Assembly (NCBI RefSeq): GCF_026000435.1
Contig: NZ_AP026763.1
Span: 2,976,001-3,040,000 of the forward strand
DNA: 64,000 nt
Direction of reading: 5' to 3'
From: Vibrio sp. STUT-A11
GTDB taxonomy: Bacteria > Pseudomonadota > Gammaproteobacteria > Enterobacterales > Vibrionaceae
The notes under the pieces are model-generated. The model was given only the letters and a program-made list of their open reading frames with translations. It ran no database searches and was not told the DNA's origin. Within the stretch, counting starts at the first letter, position 1, and every line of letters starts with the position of its first letter. The position numbers and the translations under genes were made by a program. Of the stretch, positions 9,574 to 17,064 are shown piece after piece.

Positions 9574-9600
9574 AACCCGCATGCAAATGCGGGTTTTTTT
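9574..9600 (+). terminator. leu operon attenuator terminator
   Basis: AACCCGCAT (9574-9582) and ATGCGGGTT (9587-9595) form a perfect 9-bp stem with a GCAA loop, followed by T residues. It sits between leuL and leuA. The segment around 9515-9560 presumably supplies the competing antiterminator pairing. Confidence 0.88.
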
Positions 9601-9666
9601 ATACCTAAATACTGGAAGTAAACGATTAACTCACACGAAAGTGCAGAAATCATTAAGGAAGCAAAC

Positions 9667-11214
9667 ATGAACGATCAAGTCATTATATTCGACACCACTT
9701 TGCGTGATGGCGAGCAAGCGTTATCAGCAAGCTTGACGGTTAAAGAAAAACTGCAAATTGCCTACGCGCTGGAAAGGCTGGGCGTTGATGTCATCGAAGC
9801 AGGTTTCCCTATCTCTTCTCCGGGTGATTTCGAGTCAGTACAAACCATTGCTAAAAACGTTAAAAACAGCCGAATTTGTGCTCTTTCGCGTGCCGTTGCG
9901 AAAGACATCGATGCTGCCGCAGAAGCGTTGAAAGTCGCTGACCAGTTCCGTATTCACACATTTTTGGCTACTTCGACCATTCACGTCGAAGACAAGCTAC
10001 GTCGCAGCTATGACGATGTATTAGAAATGGCGGTGAATGCAGTAAAACATGCACGCAACTACACAGATGATGTTGAGTTTTCTTGTGAAGATGCCGGTCG
10101 TACACCAATCGACAACCTATGCCGTATGGTTGAAGCTGCAATCAATGCAGGTGCGACAACAGTCAACATTCCTGATACTGTGGGCTACACGGTACCAAGT
10201 GAGTTTGGCGGCATCATTGAAACGCTATTTAACCGTGTACCAAACATCGACAAAGCCATCATTTCGGTTCACTGCCATGATGACTTAGGTATGTCCGTTG
10301 CTAACTCTATCGCCGCCGTCCAGGCAGGTGCTCGTCAGGTTGAAGGCACGATCAATGGCATCGGCGAACGTGCGGGTAACTGCTCGCTTGAAGAAATCGC
10401 GATGATCATCAAAACGCGCGAAGAGTTAATGGGTGTACGTACGGCTATCAAACACGATGAAATCCACCGTACCAGTAAGTTAGTCAGCCAACTATGTAAT
10501 ATGCCTATCCAGAGTAACAAGGCTATCGTCGGTGCCAACGCGTTTAGCCACTCTTCAGGCATTCACCAAGATGGCATGCTGAAGAACAAGAATACCTACG
10601 AGATCATGACTCCTGAGTCGATTGGCCTTAAAAACCAAGCGCTTAACTTAACCAGCCGCAGCGGTCGTGCCGCAGTGAAGAGCCACATGGATACCATGGG
10701 CTATAAAGAAGATGAGTACAACCTAGATGCGCTGTACGCTGACTTCTTGAAGCTAGCAGACCGTAAAGGACAAGTTTTCGATTACGACTTGGAAGCACTA
10801 ATGCACTTCTCAAATCTGCGTGAAGAAGACGACTTCTACAAGTTGAACTACTTGAGCGTGCAATCTGGTAGCGTAATGGCAACCACCAGCATTAAAATGC
10901 AATGTGGCGATGAAGAAATGTGTGAGGCGGCAGTCGGTAATGGTCCTGTAGATGCGCTATACCAGTGTATTTACCGCGTAACTGGCTACGACATCGTGCT
11001 AGACAAATTCGACCTAACAGCAAAAGGCGAAGGTGAAGACGGTTTAGGCCAAGCTGATATCATCGCTAACTACAAAGGTCGTAAGTACCATGGTACGGGC
11101 GTTTCAACAGATATCGTAGAAGCGTCAGGTCAGGCTCTACTGCACGTAATCAATAGTATTCACCGCGCCGACAAGATTGCCGAAATCAAGCAAAAGAAAA
11201 TTGCGACTGTTTAA
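9667..11214 (+). CDS. leuA: 2-isopropylmalate synthase
   Basis: Condenses acetyl-CoA with 2-oxoisovalerate to 2-isopropylmalate, the committed step of leucine synthesis. The 515-aa product has an N-terminal TIM barrel with the metal and substrate motif FDTTLRDGEQ at residues 8-17, the HCHDDLGM segment (HxH metal ligands), and the GIGERAGNCSLEE signature. The C-terminal region (about 390-500) is the leucine-binding regulatory domain. AAGGAAG precedes the ATG. It is the first structural gene after the attenuator. Confidence 0.97.
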   Translation: MNDQVIIFDTTLRDGEQALSASLTVKEKLQIAYALERLGVDVIEAGFPISSPGDFESVQTIAKNVKNSRICALSRAVAKDIDAAAEALKVADQFRIHTFLATSTIHVEDKLRRSYDDVLEMAVNAVKHARNYTDDVEFSCEDAGRTPIDNLCRMVEAAINAGATTVNIPDTVGYTVPSEFGGIIETLFNRVPNIDKAIISVHCHDDLGMSVANSIAAVQAGARQVEGTINGIGERAGNCSLEEIAMIIKTREELMGVRTAIKHDEIHRTSKLVSQLCNMPIQSNKAIVGANAFSHSSGIHQDGMLKNKNTYEIMTPESIGLKNQALNLTSRSGRAAVKSHMDTMGYKEDEYNLDALYADFLKLADRKGQVFDYDLEALMHFSNLREEDDFYKLNYLSVQSGSVMATTSIKMQCGDEEMCEAAVGNGPVDALYQCIYRVTGYDIVLDKFDLTAKGEGEDGLGQADIIANYKGRKYHGTGVSTDIVEASGQALLHVINSIHRADKIAEIKQKKIATV

Positions 11215-11295
11215 TAGCTAACGTTACTTCCAAGCGCACAACAGATTAACTTCGACATAAAATTTAGCTAAAAATTAGTATATTAAAGGATTAAC

Positions 11296-12387
11296 ATGAC
11301 AGACAAATCATACAAAATCGCCGTTCTACCTGGTGACGGTATTGGCCCTGAAGTGATGGCACAAGCGCACAAAGTACTTGATGCAATCGAGAAAAAGCAT
11401 GGCCTTTCTTTTGAGCGTGATGAGCACGATGTCGGCGGTATTGCTATTGATAATCATGGCTGCCCACTTCCTGAAACGACGGTAAAAGCGTGTGAAGAGT
11501 CTGATGCGGTTCTATTTGGTTCAGTAGGTGGCCCTAAGTGGGAACACCTGCCACCGAACGACCAACCAGAGCGCGGCGCTTTGCTTCCACTGCGCAAGCA
11601 CTTCCAACTGTTCTGTAACCTGCGCCCAGCACAGATTCACAATGGCTTAGAGGCATTTTCTCCACTTCGTGCTGACATCTCTGAGCGTGGTTTTGACATT
11701 GTGGTGGTTCGTGAACTGACTGGTGGTATCTACTTCGGCCAACCAAAAGGTCGTGAAGGCGAAGGCGCAACAGAGAAAGCGTTTGATACCGAGGTTTACC
11801 ACCGCTTTGAAATCGAGCGTATCGCTAAAATTGCCTTTGAATCTGCACGTCTACGTCGTAAGAAAGTTTGCTCAATCGATAAAGCGAACGTACTACAAAG
11901 CTCTATCCTATGGCGTGAAGTGGTCGAAGAGATCGCGAAAGACTACCCAGATGTCGAGCTTTCTCACATGTACATCGACAACGCCACCATGCAGCTAATC
12001 AAAGATCCAGCGCAGTTTGACGTAATGCTATGTTCAAACATCTTCGGTGACATCATCTCGGATGAATGTGCAATGATTACTGGCTCTATGGGCATGCTGC
12101 CTTCTGCGAGCCTTAACGAAAGCAAATTTGGTCTGTACGAACCAGCAGGCGGCAGTGCTCCAGATATCGCAGGCAAAAACATCGCTAACCCAGTGGCGCA
12201 AATTCTTTCAGCTGCGCTAATGCTACGTTACAGCCTGGGTGAAGAAGCAGCGGCTCAAGACATTGAAGCTGCCGTATCTAAAGCGCTTTCTGCTGGCGAG
12301 CTAACCGCTGATTTAGCAAGCGACAAACCAGCGCTAACCACTTCAGAAATGGGTGACAAGATCGCCGAGTACATCTTGAACTCATAA
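11296..12387 (+). CDS. leuB: 3-isopropylmalate dehydrogenase
   Basis: NAD-dependent oxidative decarboxylation of 3-isopropylmalate to 2-oxoisocaproate. The 363-aa product shows the isocitrate/isopropylmalate dehydrogenase fold markers: LPGDGIGPEVM at residues 10-20, the substrate-site region VVRELTGGIYFGQPKGR, and the NAD-binding signature around NIFGDIISDECAMITGSMGMLPSAS. AAAGGA lies upstream of the ATG. It is second in leuABCD, 81 bp after leuA. Confidence 0.97.
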   Translation: MTDKSYKIAVLPGDGIGPEVMAQAHKVLDAIEKKHGLSFERDEHDVGGIAIDNHGCPLPETTVKACEESDAVLFGSVGGPKWEHLPPNDQPERGALLPLRKHFQLFCNLRPAQIHNGLEAFSPLRADISERGFDIVVVRELTGGIYFGQPKGREGEGATEKAFDTEVYHRFEIERIAKIAFESARLRRKKVCSIDKANVLQSSILWREVVEEIAKDYPDVELSHMYIDNATMQLIKDPAQFDVMLCSNIFGDIISDECAMITGSMGMLPSASLNESKFGLYEPAGGSAPDIAGKNIANPVAQILSAALMLRYSLGEEAAAQDIEAAVSKALSAGELTADLASDKPALTTSEMGDKIAEYILNS

Positions 12388-12414
12388 CTCAAATTAAATT
12401 TATAACAATTATTC

Positions 12415-12440
12415 GCCTCTGATAAGCCGTTATCAGAGGC
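12415..12440 (+). other. perfect hairpin between leuB and leuC
   Basis: GCCTCTGATAA (12415-12425) pairs perfectly with TTATCAGAGGC (12430-12440) around a GCCG loop. There is no T tract after it, so it is unlikely to be a simple terminator. It lies just upstream of the leuC ribosome binding site and may modulate mRNA decay or the leuB/leuC expression ratio (inference). Confidence 0.7.
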
Positions 12441-12460
12441 AGCACACAGGATTAGTGATA

Positions 12461-13861
12461 ATGGGCAAAACACTTTACGAGAAGGTCTACGACGAACACG
12501 TTGCTGTCGCAGCTGAAGGGGAAAACCCGATTCTTTATATTGATCGTCACCTGGTACACGAAGTTACCTCTCCACAGGCTTTTGATGGCTTGCGTGAAAA
12601 GGGCCGTCAAGTGCGTCAGGTAAGCAAAACGTTCGCAACGATGGACCACAACGTTTCGACCACAACCAAAGACATCAACGCTTCTGGTGAGATGGCACGT
12701 ATCCAGATGGAAACGCTATCGAAAAACTGTGAAGAATTTGGTGTAACCCTTTACGACCTAAACCACAAATACCAAGGCATTGTCCACGTTATGGGCCCTG
12801 AGCTAGGCATTACCCTGCCAGGCATGACCATCGTTTGTGGTGACTCTCATACTGCTACACACGGTGCGTTCGGTTCACTGGCTTTCGGTATCGGTACATC
12901 TGAAGTTGAACACGTATTAGCGACTCAAACGCTAAAGCAAGCACGTGCGAAAACGATGAAAATCGAAGTGAAAGGTAAAGTCGCTCCGGGCATTACAGCA
13001 AAAGATATCGTACTGGCGATCATCGGTAAAACAACAGCAGCAGGCGGTACTGGCTACGTGGTTGAGTTCTGCGGTGAAGCGATTACGGACCTTTCAATGG
13101 AAGGCCGTATGACAGTATGTAACATGGCTATCGAATTAGGCGCGAAAGCGGGTCTGATTGCTCCGGATGAAACCACGTTCGACTACATCAAAGGCCGTAA
13201 ATTCTCACCACAAGGTGCAGATTTTGACGCGGCGGTTGAATACTGGAAAACACTAAAAACTGACGATGATGCTGAATTTGATGCCGTAGTAACGCTAAAC
13301 GCAGCGGACATCAAACCGCAAGTAACCTGGGGTACCAACCCAGGGCAGGTTATCGCGGTTGACCAACCGATTCCTTCACCAGAAAGTTTTTCAGACCCAG
13401 TGGAAAAAGCATCAGCAGCAAAAGCGCTGGCTTACATGGGGCTAGAAGCAGGCAAGTCACTGGCTGATTACCCAGTTGATAAAGTGTTTGTTGGTTCTTG
13501 TACTAACTCACGTATCGAAGACATGCGCGCAGCAGCAGCGGTAGCGAAAGGCCGTAAAGTTGCTTCTCATGTTCAGGCATTAATTGTCCCAGGCTCAGAA
13601 CAGGTGAAGACTCAAGCGGAAGCGGAAGGCTTGGATGTCATCTTTAAAGAAGCGGGCTTTGAATGGCGTCTACCAGGCTGTTCTATGTGTCTGGCAATGA
13701 ACAATGACCGCTTAGGTCCTCAGGAACGTTGTGCATCGACTTCAAACCGTAACTTTGAAGGTCGTCAAGGCCGTGATGGTCGTACCCACTTGGTTAGCCC
13801 TGCAATGGCTGCAGCGGCGGCTATCGCGGGTCACTTTGTTGATATTCGTGAACTAGATTAA
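12461..13861 (+). CDS. leuC: 3-isopropylmalate dehydratase large subunit
   Basis: Aconitase-family [4Fe-4S] subunit which, with LeuD, isomerises 2- to 3-isopropylmalate. The product is 466 aa from ATG 12461 (MGKTLYEKVYDEH), and a GTG two codons earlier would leave only about 4 nt to the AGG. Family marks are TMDHNV near residue 60, GDSHTATHGAFGSLAFGIGTSEVEHVLAT, and the cluster cysteines in VGSCTNSR and GCSMCLAMN. leuD starts 11 bp after its stop. Confidence 0.96.
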   Translation: MGKTLYEKVYDEHVAVAAEGENPILYIDRHLVHEVTSPQAFDGLREKGRQVRQVSKTFATMDHNVSTTTKDINASGEMARIQMETLSKNCEEFGVTLYDLNHKYQGIVHVMGPELGITLPGMTIVCGDSHTATHGAFGSLAFGIGTSEVEHVLATQTLKQARAKTMKIEVKGKVAPGITAKDIVLAIIGKTTAAGGTGYVVEFCGEAITDLSMEGRMTVCNMAIELGAKAGLIAPDETTFDYIKGRKFSPQGADFDAAVEYWKTLKTDDDAEFDAVVTLNAADIKPQVTWGTNPGQVIAVDQPIPSPESFSDPVEKASAAKALAYMGLEAGKSLADYPVDKVFVGSCTNSRIEDMRAAAAVAKGRKVASHVQALIVPGSEQVKTQAEAEGLDVIFKEAGFEWRLPGCSMCLAMNNDRLGPQERCASTSNRNFEGRQGRDGRTHLVSPAMAAAAAIAGHFVDIRELD

Positions 13862-13872
13862 GGAAAGAACAG

Positions 13873-14475
13873 ATGTCAGGTTTTAAACAACACAAAGGCT
13901 TAGTTGTTCCTCTAGATGCAGCGAACGTTGATACTGATGCCATCATACCAAAGCAGTTCCTACAAAAGGTGTCTCGCCTGGGTTTCGGTAAGCACCTTTT
14001 CCATGACTGGCGCTTCCTTGATGACGCAGGTGAACAGCCAAACCCTGAGTTTGTGATGAACGCACCACGTTACCAAGGTGCTTCCATCTTACTTGCGCGT
14101 GAAAATTTCGGTTGTGGCTCTTCTCGTGAGCACGCTCCTTGGGCGTTAGCCGATTACGGCATTAAAGCGATGATCGCACCAAGCTTTGCAGATATCTTCT
14201 ATGGCAACTCAATCAACAACCAAATGGTGCCAGTGCGTCTGACTGAGCAAGAGGTTGATGAACTGTTCCAATACGTTGAAGCGAATGAAGGTGCACAGAT
14301 TGAAGTGGATCTGGAAGCGAACAAAGTACGTGCCAATGGCAAAGAATACGATTTCGAAATCGATGAGTTCCGTCGCCACTGTCTACTGAATGGCTTGGAC
14401 AACATCGGCTTGACGCTACAGCACGAAGATAAAATTGCGGAATATGAAGCGAATATTCCAAGCTTCCTGCGCTAA
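13873..14475 (+). CDS. leuD: 3-isopropylmalate dehydratase small subunit
   Basis: Swivel-domain partner of LeuC in isopropylmalate isomerisation. The product is 200 aa, the normal length for the enterobacterial-type subunit. The substrate-binding loop NFGCGSSREHAPWAL (about residues 77-91) and the NVDTDAIIPKQFL start region are intact. AGGAAAG precedes the ATG. It is the last gene of leuABCD, and a terminator follows at once. Confidence 0.96.
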   Translation: MSGFKQHKGLVVPLDAANVDTDAIIPKQFLQKVSRLGFGKHLFHDWRFLDDAGEQPNPEFVMNAPRYQGASILLARENFGCGSSREHAPWALADYGIKAMIAPSFADIFYGNSINNQMVPVRLTEQEVDELFQYVEANEGAQIEVDLEANKVRANGKEYDFEIDEFRRHCLLNGLDNIGLTLQHEDKIAEYEANIPSFLR

Positions 14476-14497
14476 GACGCTTTAATCTATAAAAATG

Positions 14498-14530
14498 AAA
14501 AAGGCTGGCTGTTGTCAGTCTTTTTTATTT
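14498..14530 (+). terminator. leuABCD terminator
   Basis: AAAAAGGCTG (14498-14507) pairs with CAGTCTTTTT (14516-14525) with one G-T wobble and continues into a T-rich run. It lies 23 bp after the leuD stop. Confidence 0.8.
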
Positions 14531-14591
14531 TTTAGGTAACTGATTTCAGAGCGCTTTGCTTACGGAATACAGAACGCGCCTGTTTAAGTTC

Positions 14592-14724
14592 GTCATCCTG
14601 AACAGCGACGAAGGAGCGTGATTCAGGATCTACTGCCAGAGTACGCAGTACACATTCATACTTTCTTTACTCAAGAGTTTGTGGGTATTAGATTCCTGAT
14701 GTCGCTTAGGCTTCTCGGAATGAC
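14592..14724 (+). repeat. ~132-bp intergenic hairpin repeat, copy A (diverged middle)
   Basis: Starts GTCATCCTGAA and ends CGGAATGAC, so the termini are imperfect inverted repeats. Hairpin 1 (ATCCTGAA...TTCAGGAT) is perfect. The middle differs from the other copies, but the ATTAGATTCCT segment near the right end is retained. Other copies are at 15714, 24028, 57139 and 63607. Confidence 0.8.
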
Positions 14725-14742
14725 GGCGAATAAGGGCTGCAG

Positions 14743-14791
14743 ATTACAGATTACAGATTACAGATTACAGATTACAGATTACAGATTACAG
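14743..14791 (+). repeat. tandem repeat (ATTACAG)x7
   Basis: Seven perfect, uninterrupted copies of the 7-mer ATTACAG, preceded by a partial copy (AG). The array lies between repeat copy A and the DUF547 gene, 63 bp before that gene's start codon. Perfect short arrays like this are prone to copy-number change by replication slippage. The in-frame reading (RLQITDY...) has no ribosome binding site and is not a gene. Confidence 0.95.
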
Positions 14792-14853
14792 AAAGAAAAC
14801 AAACACTAAACTGGTCTACACTAACATCAAAAAGTTTCTCCGCAGGTATCTCT

Positions 14854-15636
14854 ATGAAACGTTTCTTATTGTTATTGTGTGCCCTACTTTCCTTTTGCGT
14901 CTATTCCGCACCTAAAGCCGACCTGTGGCCATACTGGAACCACTCGAACGAAGCCAGCCAAATACAAATCTCTCATCAAGAGTGGCAACAATTACTCGAC
15001 CGCTATCTTGTCACTCTGGGGGAAAATACGTTATTTCGCTACCGCGCTGTGTCGGCAGCGGATAAAACATTACTCAAACAATACATTCAGCGCCTGACCA
15101 AACTCGATCCTTTGCAATACCGCAAAGCTGAGCAATATGCTTATTGGCTGAACCTGTACAACGCCATCACGGTGGATCTGATCTTGGATAATTACCCGAT
15201 AAAGTCGATCACTAAGTTAGGAGGGTTGTTTAGTTTTGGGCCCTGGGATGAAGAGGTCATCACCATTAATAATCAAAACTTAACTCTGAATGATATCGAG
15301 CATCGAATTCTGCGACCGATCTGGCAAGATCCAAGAACACATTATGCGGTTAACTGTGCAAGCTTAGGCTGTCCGAATCTACAAGCTCAGGTGTTTACAG
15401 CCGCCAATAGCCAAGCCTTGTTGGACAGCGCGGCAAAAGCCTTTATCAACAGCAAAAAAGGCGTCTCTATCGAAGGGGAGACGGCGCGAATCTCGTCTAT
15501 TTATGATTGGTTTGCAGAGGACTTTGGGGGTGAGAAGAACGTGTTTAAGCACATCAGGCAATACGCACCGCAATACAAGCGCTTTTCCGGTCAACTTAAA
15601 TACGACTACGATTGGAATTTAAATCAAGCTGACTGA
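14854..15636 (+). CDS. exported DUF547-domain protein
   Basis: A 260-aa protein with a signal peptide (MKRFLLLLCALLSFCVYSA, cleavage near residue 19). The DUF547 domain fills the rest. It includes YAYWLNLYNAITVDLIL (about 95-111), the conserved block HYAVNCASLGCPNL (163-176) with two Cys, and IYDWFAEDFGG. The His/Cys/Asn pattern has led others to compare DUF547 with cysteine-peptidase or transglutaminase folds, but no activity can be claimed. It appears monocistronic. The ATTACAG array sits upstream of it, within the likely promoter or leader. Confidence 0.8.
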   Translation: MKRFLLLLCALLSFCVYSAPKADLWPYWNHSNEASQIQISHQEWQQLLDRYLVTLGENTLFRYRAVSAADKTLLKQYIQRLTKLDPLQYRKAEQYAYWLNLYNAITVDLILDNYPIKSITKLGGLFSFGPWDEEVITINNQNLTLNDIEHRILRPIWQDPRTHYAVNCASLGCPNLQAQVFTAANSQALLDSAAKAFINSKKGVSIEGETARISSIYDWFAEDFGGEKNVFKHIRQYAPQYKRFSGQLKYDYDWNLNQAD

Positions 15637-15713
15637 TTGTACTGAGTGGATAGCTTGAATAGCTTTGGGTTACCTGTAACTCAAAAAGGGCACCGGATAA
15701 CGACTCTTATTGG

Positions 15714-15846
15714 GTCATTCCAGCGAGACTAAGCGAGACTAGGAATCTAATATCCGCGCGCTGAGAGGCTAGAGAAATACCTTTGACAACAAAGTGCTCG
15801 GATAGAAGATTCTGAATTACGCTCGTGCCTCGCTTTTCAGAATGAC
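15714..15846 (-). repeat. ~132-bp intergenic hairpin repeat, copy B
   Basis: Inverted orientation, 133 bp, between the convergent DUF547 and djlA genes. Read on the - strand, hairpin 1 is ATTCTGAA...TTCAGAAT. Both arms have changed relative to the other copies (C to T on one side, G to A on the other), so pairing is preserved. The central CTTTG-TTGT-CAAAG hairpin is intact. Confidence 0.85.
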
Positions 15847-15897
15847 GGCATGATACCAATACCGTTTGGCGTTTCTTCTTAGATAGAAAAAGCCAGA

Positions 15898-16746
15898 TTA
15901 CTTAAAGCCTTTTACTTTCTTAATCAGATCATAAGCATTTTGAATTTCTTGCGATTTTTCTTTGGCTACATTCATCATTTCTGGTGGCAGACCTTTCGCC
16001 ATCAGCTTATCTGGATGGTGCTCGTTCATCAGCTTACGGTAAGCACGTTTCACCGTTTTACTGTCCGCATCTGCCGACACATCGAGGATTTCATACGCAT
16101 TCGCTAACTGATCAGATTCAGACGCTTGCTGCCACCCTGCACCAGACGATTGATGTTGACCGTGAAAACCACCCTGATGCTGGAAACGGAATGCCGCTTC
16201 TTGCATGTGTAAGCGACGCTCCAGTTGCTCAGAAGAAAACCCTAATGCGCGAGCAATCTTGTGCAGCACATTTCGCTCACTTGGATGAATCTCGCCATCG
16301 GCAAAGGCAGCTGAAATTTGCAACTCCAAGAAAAATTGCAGCAAGTCGAAACGACCCGCAGTCGAGATCTTAACCCTAACCAACACCTCTTCGAGCGGGA
16401 AATCACTTTCCTTCCCTTCACGAAATGCGTCTTGCGCTGCACGGCGCTGTTCACCATGCAGGTTCATACGGTCCATCATCGCTGACGCAAGTTGAATCTC
16501 TTCTTTGGTGACCTGACCCTTCGATTTTGCCACATGTCCCATCACAGCAAAAGCCGCTTTGAAAAACTCTTCCTGACGTTGCGCCTGACTAGGCCCTTTA
16601 CCAAACCCGCCCGTCGAGAATCCAGCCTGACTCAAACGACGTGCTTTATCAAACTGATGGCCAACAAATAAGCCAAATAGCAAGCCGAGTGGCCCGCCAA
16701 GTAACAAGCCAAAAAAGGCACCTAGTATTTTGCCCCAAATATGCAT
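15898..16746 (-). CDS. djlA: co-chaperone DjlA
   Basis: Inner-membrane-anchored J-domain protein that recruits DnaK. The 282-aa product has an N-terminal glycine-rich membrane segment (HIWGKILGAFFGLLLGGPLG, residues 2-21), a TerB-like central domain (about 50-170), and a C-terminal J domain with the essential HPD at residues 244-246. Domain order and length match E. coli DjlA. It is divergent from lptD, as in enterics. Confidence 0.94.
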   Translation of the reverse strand: MHIWGKILGAFFGLLLGGPLGLLFGLFVGHQFDKARRLSQAGFSTGGFGKGPSQAQRQEEFFKAAFAVMGHVAKSKGQVTKEEIQLASAMMDRMNLHGEQRRAAQDAFREGKESDFPLEEVLVRVKISTAGRFDLLQFFLELQISAAFADGEIHPSERNVLHKIARALGFSSEQLERRLHMQEAAFRFQHQGGFHGQHQSSGAGWQQASESDQLANAYEILDVSADADSKTVKRAYRKLMNEHHPDKLMAKGLPPEMMNVAKEKSQEIQNAYDLIKKVKGFK

Positions 16747-17064
16747 TATGTGTTCTCTATCAATGAATTTTTATCGACGAAAGCGGTCTTATAGTGCCGT
16801 ATGCAACGATTTCCTTTATGATAATGGAATTAGTTTTATTTCGGCTAGGCCATTTCGCCAGCTTATCTTTGCAGCTACTTTATCTCGATTATGCCACAGC
16901 AAGTCAATGAGCCGGGACATATACGACGATAGTAGTTGATTCATTTGGCTATTACGCTAGGGTACAACAAGCCCTATAGCCATCGAGTAATATCTATCAC
17001 CGTAAGTAAGTGAGCAGTTATTTACTACGATTGGTATAACAGTGACACAGGAAAGTTCGATTCA
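16747..17064. promoter_or_regulatory. divergent djlA/lptD promoter region
   Basis: 318 bp without a gene. It must carry both promoters. In E. coli lptD (imp) has a sigma-E promoter, but I could not align a convincing sigma-E or sigma-70 element here. Confidence 0.4.

Noticed and set aside
14743..14791. ATTACAG array as a CRISPR
   Set aside because: Units are 7 bp and directly abut each other with no spacers.
14618..14809. 63-aa frame through the ATTACAG array
   Set aside because: No ribosome binding site. The composition is dictated by repeat copy A and the tandem repeat.
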